A DNA stretch of 64,000 nucleotides from assembly GCA_046530735.1 (NCBI GenBank), contig JBHEQV010000003.1, positions 124,001 to 188,000 of the forward strand. The letters are read 5' to 3'. The stretch is from Arsenophonus sp046530735. GTDB taxonomy: Bacteria > Pseudomonadota > Gammaproteobacteria > Enterobacterales > Enterobacteriaceae. Each line of letters begins with the position of its first letter. Within the stretch, counting starts at the first letter, position 1. This document shows positions 20,951-32,205 of this stretch, piece by piece. Made by a program: the position numbers and the translations under genes. The notes under the pieces were generated by a model that was given only the letters and a program-made list of their open reading frames with translations, was not told the origin of the DNA and searched no databases.

Positions 20951-21755
20951 TTTTATTTAAAATTCTGTAGATTTTCTGCTAATTTAACTGCTATAAAAAC
21001 TGTAGTCCCTAATGATATACCTTCGAAATACTTTCTTTCTGTATAATTTAGACGAGCGATTTATATCGCTTCGTCATCACTAATAACAAACATATCATCA
21101 ATAAGAGAAAGGTCTAAATTATCAGAGATAAAATTAGTACCTCTATACCTTATATTTTGAGTTAGCAATCTTTTATTTCTTAATCACATAATATGACTAG
21201 CTTATTATTGATAATAATAGCTAATTCAACAGTATCATTTGAATGGCCTCATCGCCTGCTATTTTTAACTAACGTTAAAATCAATAATTGCACCACTAAT
21301 ATTAACTTCAAATATAATAGCAGCGATTTAATCATCAGTATCTTCCAAATTTTGGTACCACTCGTTTTTGGTAAAATTCAGGATTAACTGGGTTTTTAAG
21401 TTATTGTAAAAGAAGATAACGATCAGGAGAAACAGTAGTGGCAATAATTTTAGTTGCTTTCAATACTGCCCCCTTCATTACCTTAGATTTTCAGTTTAAA
21501 ACTAGATTAGAAGCAAGCAATTTTAATAATTTATGCCGCTTACTATTTATTGTTTAGGCATAGTAAAGTAAGCTTATATCCGTAACGTGTCAGCAACGTA
21601 ACCCAGAGAAATCTCGGTATTATCGCCCCCAGTTTGCTTAATTAAAATTTATTGGTTATTAATTTAAGTGATTTAAAGGTTAACAGATCTTTTTTTTGGC
21701 ATCCTAAAATCATATTTGCTCCAAAATAGCATTTATACTGAAAATGGGATTACAT
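20951..21755 (-). pseudogene. cysK: Dead cysK (O-acetylserine sulfhydrylase A), interrupted by an IS
   Basis: Minus-strand pieces follow CysK from about residue 36 to the last third: 'NPIFSINAI' with 'GANMIL', 'TLLTRYGYKLTL', 'MKGAVLKATKIIATT', 'PDRYLLLQ', 'NPVNPEFYQK', 'LIDDMFVISDDEAI' and 'FEGISLGTTVFIAVKLAEN'. They lie in several frames with stops. The gene is cut at about 21.76 kb by the composite IS481::IS1595-like insertion. The missing N-terminal codons should lie near 23.88-23.96 kb, where only very weak similarity can be seen. The order ptsH-cysK-cysZ matches enterics. CysK normally makes cysteine from O-acetylserine and sulfide. Confidence 0.92.
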
Positions 21756-21769
21756 GATTCAATTTTTAA

Positions 21770-21961
21770 TAACTCTTTGGTCTTGGATTATTATCTAGAT
21801 CCTCATCGCACAGCCATATTCATAGCAATATAGCTGTGAAGAATATATTGAAAAAATATAATGATGAGTTGCCCTCATCGTCAGGCAACTAGAACAGATA
21901 AAATCAAGGATTCTTTTTCATTCAGCATAAATAGCTTGCCTCCACTTTTGATAAGCGTTAT
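21770..21961 (+). mobile_element. IS481-family remnant, 5' end (copy C, left half)
   Basis: Colinear with the uninterrupted 5' end of IS481 at 47.75-47.93 kb, including a 'gattattatctaga' block. It breaks off after 'aagcgttatt', the same point as copy B, and continues at about 23.03 kb. Confidence 0.7.
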
Positions 21962-23027
21962 TGCATCCCCAAAGCTCTCTGGTAATGGAAGAAACAAGCT
22001 AATATTGATATCAGCTATATTGATAGATAGTTTGGGCTTTGCTCATGGAACAATTTATAACTATCTCTATATCTTAATTGTTAAGGTTTCAAACAAACTA
22101 CTACAGTCAGCGCTAATTCAGTAAATAAAGACTCCAATCCATAGAAATCTATTCAGCCATACCTTTTAATAGGATTATATAATTTCATATTTTAATATAA
22201 ATTTTCTTACTAATAACTCTGTAATTATTCAGCCTTATTAGATGATTATAACTAATTTTACACTCGCTGGTAAAGATTTTATACCATTTAACTCCATCCT
22301 AATAAAAGAATAAATTCTTATAGAAGATCATCTCAAGAAAACGATCAAGACACTCTGCATTAAATTTTTTAAGAGTTTAATTGCTCATTTGAGCCTTTTG
22401 ATCTCAGAGGATTAAAAACATGATTTGTTCTTTTTATCTTTTTCCATGCCCGCATTTTCTACTTTTTCTATATGTGGATATGATGCTTACGTTTAAAGAA
22501 TTTAGGGAAAATATTTCTATTGATTTCAACAATAGCACTTAGTACATTTATATTGGCTGCCTCTACTGAAGAAAGGAAACAGTGACACAATCTAAACGTT
22601 TTTTTAAAAAAAACCTGCTTATTTTTTCACTCCCGTAAAGTTAAACTATTTAACATACATCACAGATAAATAAACTATTTATTCTTGCAATGTAGTTTCG
22701 CAGAAGACTTCTAGTAATATTGTTAAATCTTTTTTTTGTAATCAAGGATTTCGCAATGATATATCTATAATCATAATGAATGATCTCCAGTGATTAACAT
22801 ATTCACTATAACAATAGTGAGTAGGATAAAGAAAAATGAGTTGCTTCAATGTATGAATTAACATCATCCAATAGATTCTCGCTGAGATAACTAATGAAAT
22901 GCAGATTTATATTAGCATGGAGTAAGAAAAGAGTTTATTTGATCTGTATGATCGTTTGCTTTTTCATGGCAATCGCTGTAGTGAAAATCCTTCATACAGT
23001 AAACAGATTTCTACTAATAACCTTTTC
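21962..23027 (-). mobile_element. IS1595-like element (copy C) nested in IS481 copy C
   Basis: Reverse complement is colinear with 57.44-58.53 kb; its beginning near 23.03 kb matches that copy across the first 100 bases, including 'ttgccatgaaaa' and 'acagatcaaa'. Later pieces translate as 'MELNGIKSLPASVK' and 'YRVISKK', equivalent to 'IELNGIKPLLASIE' and 'HRVISNK' in copy A. About 1.07 kb. The 87- and 64-residue open frames here are not genes. Confidence 0.65.
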
Positions 23028-23875
23028 TTAACATACACTGATGATCACAGTTATATTTCCAATTGTTTTCTGATTACGCTGTTGCCCGCTCAAGAAGTCA
23101 TAGTGGTTTTCTTGCGAAAAACGTTTTTTCTACTCTTGATGATCTGCTAGCAGTCCTCGTACGTGAATTCTTAAACCCTATTATATCTTGATCTGATCTG
23201 AATTCCCTGTTTGTGCAGAATAGAGGTGAGGATTTGCATGAAATGAGGAAGAGAAATGGAAGTCTAAGCTGAAACATAAAGTGTTTAAAAGTTACGAGCT
23301 TGTTTATCTGCACCTAGTGCAAAATATCTTCTGCAAATTCTAAACAAAATTTTACAAAATTATCTTTTCGTATCTATATATCGCGATACTTGATGGGTTT
23401 TTATATGCCTTTATAAGTCTAGGTTACGCCCAATTCTCAATGCTTATTATGTGATCTTAATCGAACAGTCTATGAATATCCATCAGATACTTACAGATAA
23501 TGGAAAGAATTTATAGAATACTTTTCAGTCTATAAAGATATTTAATCACTGGGAAACAAGAATTCAACTGCTTTTATACACAACTTAGTATAAAAAACCG
23601 ACTTAGCTCGCTGAAGCATTTCAAACGAAAAATGGCATGGTCAAGCAATTTAATGGGTGCATATATAGCAGTTTAAAGCTATGATTTCAATTCCTATCAA
23701 GAGTTTGAGATCACATTTGCATCAATACATCTGGCTATATAATTAAAAACTACTAAATCAATGTATTTGGTAGTAAAACTCCATTGCAATCTATAAAAAT
23801 TAATTAAAAGTTAAACATAAATTATTCAAAAAAACCATTTTACTTTTTAGTAAAAAGATACCTAATCATTATAAT
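23028..23875 (+). mobile_element. IS481-family transposase remnant (copy C, right half)
   Basis: The best-preserved IS481 text in the window. Around 23.09-23.18 kb the plus strand reads 'QEVIVVFLRKTFF', then 'REFLNP', equivalent to 'ALRKTLLLPLDDLLAVVREFLNP' of the family. 'KLKHKVFKSYELVYLHL' follows near 23.26 kb, 'SYQEFEITFASIHL' near 23.7 kb, and a C-terminal 'KTPLQS'-like end. Frameshifts and stops throughout. It is inserted in cysK. Confidence 0.88.
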
Positions 23876-24090
23876 ATTTTCCTCAAAATTATTCCTCAGT
23901 AGTCCTATTGGTAGAAATAGGATTGTGCAAATAGATTGCATAATAATACGAAAGCAAATAATTAAGCATAATTTTATTCTGATTGTGCTTATTAACATCA
24001 AATATGCCACAATCATTTTTTAATTATTATTAATAATTGAGAATAACTGAAATTAGTGCTAGAAAATTTTAGCTAACCTCAGAATTTCAG

Positions 24091-24852
24091 TTAATAACTA
24101 GTATATCGAAGACGATAAAGATCAACCCACATTGCTGTTGCACCACAGATTGCAACAGGGATAATAACTAAATTTATAATCGGAATCATTGTTAGTAAAT
24201 TGACTAATGCTCCAAACTGGATACTGGTTGTTCGATTATTAGCAAGCGCTAACTTCATTTCATTAAATTTTACTTTATGATTATCAAAAGGATAATCACA
24301 ATATTGAATTGTCATCATCCAGGCACCAAATAAAAACCATAAAATTGGTGCAATTGTCTGACCAATACCTGGAATAAAAAACAAGATAAACAACGGAATA
24401 ACACGAGTAAAATAGTAATATAATTTGGTTGCTTCCCGCACTAAGATTCGCGGTATGTCTACAATAAATACTGAAAAACTGGTATCGGGTGTTGATGTTC
24501 CTATTAATTCGGCTTCCAATTTTTCTGCTAACCAGCCATTAAAAGGAGAAGCAATAAAATTAGCAATTGTACTAAAGAAGTAGCCAAATACAAGTAAAAT
24601 AGAGATCACCAAAATAAGCCATATTAGATAACTTAACCACTCCATCCAACTAGAAAAATAAGAAAGTAATGTTTGGATCCAGTCATCTAATTTACTATAA
24701 AACCACCAAAAGGCACTACCGAATAAAATAATATTTACTAATAGAGGTAAAATAACAAAACGCCTTATACTTAAACGAGTAACTAGCTGCCATCCTTGAG
24801 AAAAATAATAGAAACCATTCCCAGTTTTTACTGATTTCATTGAATTAATCAT
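24091..24852 (-). CDS. cysZ: Sulfate uptake membrane protein CysZ
   Basis: Inner-membrane sulfate permease of the CysZ family, feeding cysteine synthesis in enterics. The 253-residue product matches family length and keeps its signature stretches: GFYYFSQGWQLV near 13-24, RRFVILPLLVNI at about 30-41, VFGYFFSTIANFIASPFNG in the middle, FFIPGIGQT, and ILWFLFGAWMMTIQYCDYPFDNHK. Four hydrophobic segments are visible. The start could also be the ATG four codons inside. It is divergent from zipA as in enterics. Oddly, it is intact although the dead neighbour cysK and dead cysE remove its usual pathway end. Confidence 0.95.
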   Translation of the reverse strand: MINSMKSVKTGNGFYYFSQGWQLVTRLSIRRFVILPLLVNIILFGSAFWWFYSKLDDWIQTLLSYFSSWMEWLSYLIWLILVISILLVFGYFFSTIANFIASPFNGWLAEKLEAELIGTSTPDTSFSVFIVDIPRILVREATKLYYYFTRVIPLFILFFIPGIGQTIAPILWFLFGAWMMTIQYCDYPFDNHKVKFNEMKLALANNRTTSIQFGALVNLLTMIPIINLVIIPVAICGATAMWVDLYRLRYTSY

Positions 24853-25070
24853 ATTTTATATGATCTCCTTTAGATTTGATCTTGTATCATACAGATAGGA
24901 TTTTTAGCTGGCTAGTATTTTGTTGGTTAAAAAAACAGCGAAAAATAATAAATATTTAACTTTTTGTAAGAAAATTATGTATAGGGTTGCACTTAACGTT
25001 ATTGCTAAATACTCTTAATATAACGATACTGCCATAGTGGCAATTATTTTCAAACAACAGAGATAAAGCG

Positions 25071-26015
25071 ATGCAGGATTTGCGTCCAATATTAGTGATC
25101 GTTGGTGCAGTAGCAATAATAACTTTACTGTTATATGGGTTTTGGACAAGTCGTAAAGAGAGTTCGAAGCTATTTAAAGATCAGCCTATGAAGAGCCGTA
25201 AACAACATAATCAGAATACCCATGAGAGTACAGGCGATCCACCTATTATCAATAAAACAATGAATGTACAACAATCAGGACCTGAAATAACTAATCAGAA
25301 GACAAATAAACAATTCGATTCTCAAGAAGCTAAATCATCTAACTTAGTTAAAACACCTAACGATGATCTATTTTTAGCTAAAACTGAAGTAGAAATTAAA
25401 TTTCGTTCTAAACAAAAAAAAAGTGTTCAGATTAAGCAGATTGAACTTGAAATTTATTATCCTGTGTTAAATTTAATTAATAGTGAAGAAAAGAAAACAT
25501 CTTTTGTAACAAAGATAGCAAAAAACAGTCAACAAGTTATTAGTGACCATAAACATCCTAATAGTGAAAAACAACAAAGTAATTTATCCGATGAAGCTAA
25601 CAAAAAGGATATTGTTATTGTTTTGCATGTTGCGGCACTGCAAGGTCAAGTTTTAGGCGGTACTTTGTTGTTACAAAGTATTTTTCAATCTGGTTTTCAG
25701 TTTGGTAAAAGAGAGATATTTCATCGTTATGTTGATCCTTCTGATTCTGAAAATATTTTATTTAGCTTAGTTAATATGGTAAAACCAGGTTCTTTTGAGC
25801 CAGAGGCCATGTCTGATTTCAGCACGCCGGGCATATCTATATTTATGATCTTACCTTCGTATGGTAACTCAGCACAAAATTTTAAATTGATGTTGCAAGC
25901 AGCACAACGTATTGCCGATGATGTTGGTGGTGTCGTACTTGATGAGCATCGCAAAATGCTAACACCTCAAATGATAAAAGAATATCATAGCCGAATTAGA
26001 AAAACATTAATTTAA
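25071..26015 (+). CDS. zipA: Cell division protein ZipA
   Basis: Inner-membrane anchor that tethers FtsZ filaments at the division site. The 314-residue product has an N-terminal transmembrane helix at about residues 6-24 (PILVIVGAVAIITLLLYGFW), a charged and glutamine/asparagine-rich linker to about 175, and the C-terminal FtsZ-binding domain with VIVLHVAALQGQVLGG, FGKREIFHRYVD, and PGISIFMILPSYG. It lies upstream of ligA and divergent from cysZ, the enteric arrangement. The linker is AT-driven in composition (many K, N, Q) compared with the P/Q-rich linker of free-living relatives. Confidence 0.95.
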   Translation: MQDLRPILVIVGAVAIITLLLYGFWTSRKESSKLFKDQPMKSRKQHNQNTHESTGDPPIINKTMNVQQSGPEITNQKTNKQFDSQEAKSSNLVKTPNDDLFLAKTEVEIKFRSKQKKSVQIKQIELEIYYPVLNLINSEEKKTSFVTKIAKNSQQVISDHKHPNSEKQQSNLSDEANKKDIVIVLHVAALQGQVLGGTLLLQSIFQSGFQFGKREIFHRYVDPSDSENILFSLVNMVKPGSFEPEAMSDFSTPGISIFMILPSYGNSAQNFKLMLQAAQRIADDVGGVVLDEHRKMLTPQMIKEYHSRIRKTLI

Positions 26016-26080
26016 CTATTAGATGATTAGTAATCGACCTCTGTGATAGCAAAGGCTTTATTTTAGTTATATAGTGAACA

Positions 26081-28093
26081 ATGAAAAATCAACAAAATTA
26101 TCTTGCACGACTCAAGCAGCAATTACATCATCATGAACATTTTTATCATGTATTAAATACACCGAAAATACCTGATACAGAATATGATCAAATGATGCAA
26201 GAATTAAAAAAATTAGAGGCTGATCATCCAGAATGGATTACTGATGATTCGCCAACACAACGTGTTGGTGCTCCGCCATTAAAGGCTTTTAAGCAAGTAC
26301 ATCATAAAATACCGATGCTGTCATTAGATAGCGTTTTTGATGAAGAGAGTTATTTAGCATTTAATAAACGAGTACATGATCGTTTAAAAAAAAATACCCC
26401 ATTAACATTTTGTTGTGAGCTTAAATTAGATGGTTTGGCGGTTACATTGTTATATGAACAAGGTAAACTGGTACAGGCAGCAACACGTGGTGATGGTACA
26501 ACAGGTGAAAATATCACGACCAATATTCGCACTATTCGAGCAATTCCGCTTCATTTAACTAGCGATAATATTCCTGCGCGTATCGAAATTCGCGGTGAAG
26601 TTTTTATGACTCATCGAGGTTTTGAAAAACTAAATGAAGAAGCTCGGCGTAATAATGGTAAAATTTTTTCTAATCCACGTAACGCTGCAGCCGGTTCATT
26701 ACGTCAGCTTGATCCTTGTATTACAGCGAAAAGGCCATTAACCTTTTTTTGTTATGGTTTCGGCTTATTAGCCGGAGGGCAATTGCCTGCTAGCCAATAT
26801 AAATGTCTAATACAGTTTAAAAAATGGGGATTACCCGTTAGCGATAAGATCGCACTTTGTAAAAATAGCCAACAAGTTTTAGATTATTATCATCAAGTTA
26901 AGAATCAGCGTTTAAACTTAGGATTTGATATTGATGGTATCGTTGCTAAAGTAGATCTATTATCGCTGCAAGAAGAACTAGGTTTTGTTGCTCGAGCTCC
27001 TCGTTGGGCTACGGCATTTAAATTTCCTGCTCAAGAACAAATTACTTTATTACATGATGTTGAATTTCAAGTGGGACGTACCGGCGCTATTACACCGGTT
27101 GCCAGATTAGAGCCTGTTCAGGTTGCAGGTGTCACTATAAGCAATGCAACATTGTATAATGCTAATGAGATAGAACGTTTAGGGATACGTATTGGGGATA
27201 CCGTTATTATTCGTAGATCAGGTGATGTGATACCACAGATTATTAACGTTCTTACTGAAAGACGTTCTGCTGATAGCCAAAAAATTCAGTTTCCTGTTCA
27301 CTGTCCTGCTTGCGGTTCAACGATTGAACGTATTGAAGGTGAGACAGCGATCCGTTGTACTGGCGGTTTAACTTGTCCCGAACAACGTAAAGGCGCCTTG
27401 AAGCACTTTGTTTCATGCCGAGCAATGAATATTAAGGGGATAGGAGGTAAAATTATTGATCAATTGGTTGATAAAAAATATGTAACGACAGCAGCTGATC
27501 TTTACCATTTAAATGTTAATATTTTAGCTAAATTAGAGCATATAGGTCTGAAATCTGCGCAAAATCTAATTAATGCAATTAATAAATCAAAACAAACTAC
27601 ATTAGCCCGTTTTATTTATGCGTTGGGTATTAGAGAGGTTGGTGAAGTAACAGCTAGAAATTTAGCGATACATTATGTGACATTAACTTCACTCATGGTA
27701 ACAGATATGAAATCTCTAAAAATGGTACCTGATGTTGGCGAAATAGTTGCTAAGCACGTTATAAATTTTTTTCATGAACAGTATAATTGTAATATGATTC
27801 ATGAACTAGTAAATGAAATTGATATTAGTTGGCCGATGATAGTTACTAAGAAAACGAATAGTCCATTTACCGGTAAAACTCTAGTTTTAACCGGTACATT
27901 AAATCATTTAACACGTAATGAGCTTAAAGCTAAATTAATATTACTTGGCGCAAAGGTCACAGCCAGTGTTTCTAAAAAAACAAATCTGGTGATCGCTGGT
28001 GAAACTGTTGGTTCTAAATTGAAAAAAGCAAATGAGTTAGGAATAAAAATTATTAATGAGGATGAATTAATAACGTTATTAGAAAATAATTAA
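26081..28093 (+). CDS. ligA: NAD+-dependent DNA ligase LigA
   Basis: Seals nicks in replication and repair using NAD+. The 670-residue product is full length (671 in E. coli). It has the Ia domain (HHHEHFYHVLNTPKIPDTEYD), the adenylated lysine K115 in ELKLDG, the conserved TRGDGTTGENIT, an OB fold, the four-cysteine zinc finger from CPACGS to CPEQ near 405-432, helix-hairpin-helix repeats, and a C-terminal BRCT domain starting near FTGKTLVLTG at about 595. It is 65 bases after zipA. Downstream the chromosome dissolves into IS remnants. Confidence 0.97.
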   Translation: MKNQQNYLARLKQQLHHHEHFYHVLNTPKIPDTEYDQMMQELKKLEADHPEWITDDSPTQRVGAPPLKAFKQVHHKIPMLSLDSVFDEESYLAFNKRVHDRLKKNTPLTFCCELKLDGLAVTLLYEQGKLVQAATRGDGTTGENITTNIRTIRAIPLHLTSDNIPARIEIRGEVFMTHRGFEKLNEEARRNNGKIFSNPRNAAAGSLRQLDPCITAKRPLTFFCYGFGLLAGGQLPASQYKCLIQFKKWGLPVSDKIALCKNSQQVLDYYHQVKNQRLNLGFDIDGIVAKVDLLSLQEELGFVARAPRWATAFKFPAQEQITLLHDVEFQVGRTGAITPVARLEPVQVAGVTISNATLYNANEIERLGIRIGDTVIIRRSGDVIPQIINVLTERRSADSQKIQFPVHCPACGSTIERIEGETAIRCTGGLTCPEQRKGALKHFVSCRAMNIKGIGGKIIDQLVDKKYVTTAADLYHLNVNILAKLEHIGLKSAQNLINAINKSKQTTLARFIYALGIREVGEVTARNLAIHYVTLTSLMVTDMKSLKMVPDVGEIVAKHVINFFHEQYNCNMIHELVNEIDISWPMIVTKKTNSPFTGKTLVLTGTLNHLTRNELKAKLILLGAKVTASVSKKTNLVIAGETVGSKLKKANELGIKIINEDELITLLENN

Positions 28094-28109
28094 TATTTTA
28101 TGGTTTTTC

Positions 28110-29545
28110 TCGATACAATAATCTTCAGGATATTAACTGAGTTATCAATAAATCTGCTATATGACGATCGTCAGGCTACATTTTACTCTGAGATTTATAA
28201 ATTTGTTTTCCATCCTTAAATTAGATGTTCTTTAGCACTAGAGTCAGTAGCTAAAATCCCATTAGTCTAGGATTACAACTTTCTGAAGAGATGGGAACCC
28301 CAGCTTAAATAGTATTGAAAGATTGTTTTCTTGAACCATAGTGCTTTGCACGTCGGATTCGTAGCTTTATATTGTCGCAAAATCTGATTTAATCAGAATC
28401 GTCGTTCTTATGATGCCAAGCGCGCTAACGAGAAAACATAGAATGCTACTGTTCTTCTTGCTCTTTTCTCCACCTTCTTAATCGGTGCAGAATTTTCGCT
28501 GGAAAGCCCTTACTAATAAAACATCAAGGGCTTAATTAACGGAATTACGATTCTCTACTACCAAAATATTCTCCCCCAGCTTACCCTTAACTTTTAGTTA
28601 CATGCCTTTTAGAGAGCGAAGGTAAGGCATGAGCTGTTTTTATATCCAACAGCGTTGATTATACATATCCAGAAACATCTTTGCTATTACATTCCAAAAA
28701 CCAAGAGACTAGGTTTCTGATATCAAGCCTGGTAGATGCAATTAAGCTACGCGCTTAGAGATCATTAAAAGTTTGGTCTAGTTTGCCTTCTAATTCTTTA
28801 TAAGCATCGGATAGCGCAATAAGCTTCTTACCATCCATGCAGTGATGTCAATAATAAAGAACAGACAAGGTAATCACCTACTTGAGAAAACGATTATATG
28901 TCATCGTCCAAGAAAATAAAAACAGCATATATCGCTTAAATAAAGAAAAATACCATTCCCTGCGCTCTTCAAGCTATTGCTATTTTAGTCTACTGATGGT
29001 ATTTAAAGGAGAGAATCTGCTTTTTAATCAATTAGAGAAGCTATTCCAGAGCTTCGTAAAAATCACCGATGGTGGAGATGCTTCGCTGGTAACCATGATA
29101 GAAACTATTTAACGTTTTTTTTTGCACGCTTCAGATAAGATGAAGCAAGGAGCTTTAAAAAGATATTACGTTGATGCTACAATCTCTAACCTTAGCTGCT
29201 TTAATCTAAACATCGTAAATAGCAATCTATATGGTTAGCTGTAGCTAATAACCATTACGAATGACAGATGACAATTCATAGATAATGCGCATTCAGCATG
29301 TCGTCTAAGATGGCTTATATCTCCTTTTCAATTAGCGGTACCTTATCAGTTACCTAGCAGTATTACGGATGAATTCATGCAAGGGGTAGCAGTAATATCT
29401 GATTTCGCAGATATCTTAGGTAGATTTTCATGGCATATCATATCTCTATTGTTAAAAACTGTTAAAATCATTTATGAAATTAATCAGTAGGATACACAGT
29501 ATTTTTAAAATCTACATACTAAACATTAGCATAACTTTAAAAAAT
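28110..29545 (-). mobile_element. IS256-family remnant (copy N)
   Basis: Colinear with the minus-strand copies at 14.40-15.79 kb and 36.59-38.00 kb along nearly the whole length, including the left block 'ttaaattagatgtt' and the right block 'catggcatatcat'. The transposase frame is destroyed; the 76-residue open frame at 28882-29112 is on the antisense strand and is not a gene. Confidence 0.78.
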
Positions 29546-29665
29546 AGTTACATGCCGTTTTTTGATCTATAAAAATGTTTTCAGTCATTAAAAACATGAA
29601 TTCGATCATTTGTGTGTAAAACTTGATATAGAAAACTGAACTATCTGTCGCATCCCAAAAAATAG
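29546..29665 (+). mobile_element. Short IS481 fragment, plus orientation
   Basis: About 100 bases match the central IS481 region at 48.47-48.57 kb on the plus strand, translating as 'FDLXKCFQSLKT' and 'CVKLDIEN'. It is squeezed between an IS256 and an IS481 of opposite orientation, so it is a leftover of deletion or inversion. Confidence 0.6.
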
Positions 29666-29689
29666 TATGATTTAAATAATTTAGGTTTA

Positions 29690-30094
29690 ACCTAAAGCCA
29701 ATCTTTAATAAACTGCAATGGAATTTTACTACCTAATAGTAATTGTGCCAATTCCTGATTGTACAACCAAACATCTTGATAAAGAGTGATCTTAAATTCT
29801 TGACTAGAATTTGAAATAATGAATTCACAGTTCATCTACTATAACATACATTAAATCGCTAGATCATATCATTTATTTGAGGATGCAGCGGCGGAATATG
29901 TCGATGTTCTATATCAAGCTCTACACATAAACGATTAAATTAATATTTTCAGTGGTTGAACGCCTTTCAGATCAAAAGGCGATCTATAAATTCTTTGTCA
30001 TTGTATAAGTGCCCGATGGATAATCATAGGATTGAAACATCCTTAGTTGAGATCATGTAAGAAGTGTAAAGCATTTGATACTACCTTAACCTTG
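29690..30094 (-). mobile_element. IS481 remnant, 3' part (copy F), flush with IS91
   Basis: Reverse complement of the 3' half of IS481; it is colinear with 32.21-32.57 kb, including the closing 'ccttaaccttg'. At 30091-30094 the sequence CTTG is followed at once by the IS91 end. Its 5' part reappears at 31985, with roughly 400 bases of the middle missing. Confidence 0.75.
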
Positions 30095-31984
30095 ATGATT
30101 AAAAAATTAAATTGCTTTTTAAATTAAGAGCATAGCTACAGCTCTTATTGCTAAAATGAGATAGAATCAGTTTATTATAGGTTTATTGTAACTTAAGATT
30201 TCATTGTAATGTATATTCTTTGATCTTATACGTTCTAATTTTAGAAAAATTAACCTTAAGCTTGGCTTAATAACTATTATTTCTATTTTATGCATTTTTT
30301 TGATAACAATTCCATTGCCTATTTGCTAACCTAAGGATCGATAAAAGTATCTTGTCGACACAGAGAATGTATTTTGTACGAATACGTGAACAGGAATTCT
30401 TTTATCAGAACTACTAACACTCTGATTTTCTAGTTTTTTATGAGTCGTTATTTTCAGCGCATTATACACCTTCGGTAATAGTCTATATTGTTTGCAATTT
30501 AATAAGAAATCATAGTAACGTAGCATCTTAAAATACCTCGCCAAAATATGGCTAATATAGCGCTAAATCATCTCTTCTGCGTAAGAATGGGTTGCTACTA
30601 CTACTACTTTAGTCCGATATCATAATAATGATATACAATCAGTTCCCTCTTAGTAATCCGCAGTTTTGAGGCGAATATTGGAGTTAATAAGGTAACACAA
30701 GAGAAGCATCTAATGCTATGCCACATTAATTTCACATTTTTAACAAAATGCACTTTTTCCAGTAACGTCTGTATCATGCCTTCAGGTAACGTTGTCATTT
30801 TTTGTCTGGAGGAGGATATGTGCACAAGAACAGGAAGGAACTGTGATTTATTAAGCCATAGTTGTAACATAGCAGCCGAATGCTAACGTCTTATCAGATT
30901 TCTTCGACTACTTTTTAAAAGAACTGCTCATGCCATACAGGAGAATGTTTAATATCTAGCTCGGTCTCTACTGACGGAGAGATAACATTGGGGATGTCGA
31001 TTGAGTTATCGAACATAAGTATAAAAGGCACAGAAGATACCAATTTCAATATCCTGTTTACGTATTCAACTGTAACATAGTACGGGTAGCGACTAGTTAT
31101 TGTTGAAAAAGACTAAAAGAAATTGGGGGATAGTAAAAGTAATGCTTGCTATTCACGGTCAGGTTAAAATATGAAACTAGCATTCTAATCACTGCTCAGT
31201 GTCTTTGACACCGTATAAATTGTAGGTTTTTACTTATAGTTATAGCAAAAATGGCACTAGAAACATCCAGAATAGGCACAGTAATGGCATCGATCATTCA
31301 TAATGACACAAGTAGCTGCAGTAAAGTATTTGTTCAACAGATAAACAGTTCCATAACTTAATATTTTAGATTGTTTCAAAAAATTTATTTCATCCGCTAT
31401 TATTAAAGGCAGTTTAGTTAGCATGGAAATTTACATCTGAATAAAATATCCTCTATCTCTATTACCAGAGGAATAGAAAACGTCATCCTGCTCGCATTTT
31501 TTAGGTTTATTCATCTAGGTTATCTTTGCATTCATCCCAATGGGGTACCACCACACAGGAGACTAGGATCATCACTTATAGAGAACTAGGTAATGAATTC
31601 ATAGCAAGAAGCATACTGTCAGTTATTGCCATCAATCTAGTTATATCCAGCGTCATAGACTTTAACCTAAACGCACATTACTTAAAACCTCTGATAATCG
31701 AGATTATAAGCGAATAATATTTGCGTATCGAAAAAATTGTGGATAAAGAGTTAAACACATCTCTCTAATGTTCTCTTTAGAGAACTATAAAAATTTCATC
31801 AATCTGTTCTCACTTATCTCGGAAGGAGGTAATAAAGTGTTGTTGATAAACAGCGATTTAACACGTAATTTGTGCATTGTCTTCCTGATTTTACTTAGTT
31901 TACGATTTCTAGGATATTATTTTGAGTCATCTGGATAATTCTTGAAAAATCAAAATATCATAGAATACAAAACAGTATTCAGAT
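30095..31984 (-). mobile_element. IS91-family element remnant, copy B, within IS481
   Basis: Minus-strand translation at 30326-30544 gives an open piece with 'ARYFKMLRYYDFLLNCKQYRL', 'LPKVYNALKI' and 'SSDKRIPVHVFVQN', matching the end of IS91 transposases ('HFKMVRYYGFLxNRKRGxLLPKVYxAL'). Another piece at 30604-30870 ends in 'ITKRELIVYHYYDI'. Colinear with 1.33-3.3 kb. The ter-like end appears truncated relative to copies A and C. The ori-like end abuts CTTG (CAAG on the element strand). Confidence 0.8.
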
Positions 31985-32205
31985 CATAAACATCTTCGAA
32001 TCAGGGCAGGGTTGGGAAAGAGCCTCACACTATAGTGTACTATTCTCTTTGCTGCCCTAAAGAGCAGCTCTACTTTTAGGTGTTGTAGTTTTTTGATGAC
32101 ATTTCTCATAATCATAATATTTTTTATCAACTTATACCTTGTATCTATCTTTCCATGAATAGTGTGAAGTATTACAAAGTCTATATAACAATTCTGGATC
32201 AAACA
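31985..32205 (-). mobile_element. IS481 remnant, 5' end (copy F, continued)
   Basis: Matches the 5' ends of the minus-strand IS481 copies at 33.04-33.2, 38.48-38.65 and 55.13-55.3 kb ('agctctacttttaggtgttg' type block and the 'catgaatag' block). It is directly followed by the 3' end of another IS481 in the same orientation, so two copies lie in tandem with the junction inside the transposase C-terminus. Confidence 0.7.
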
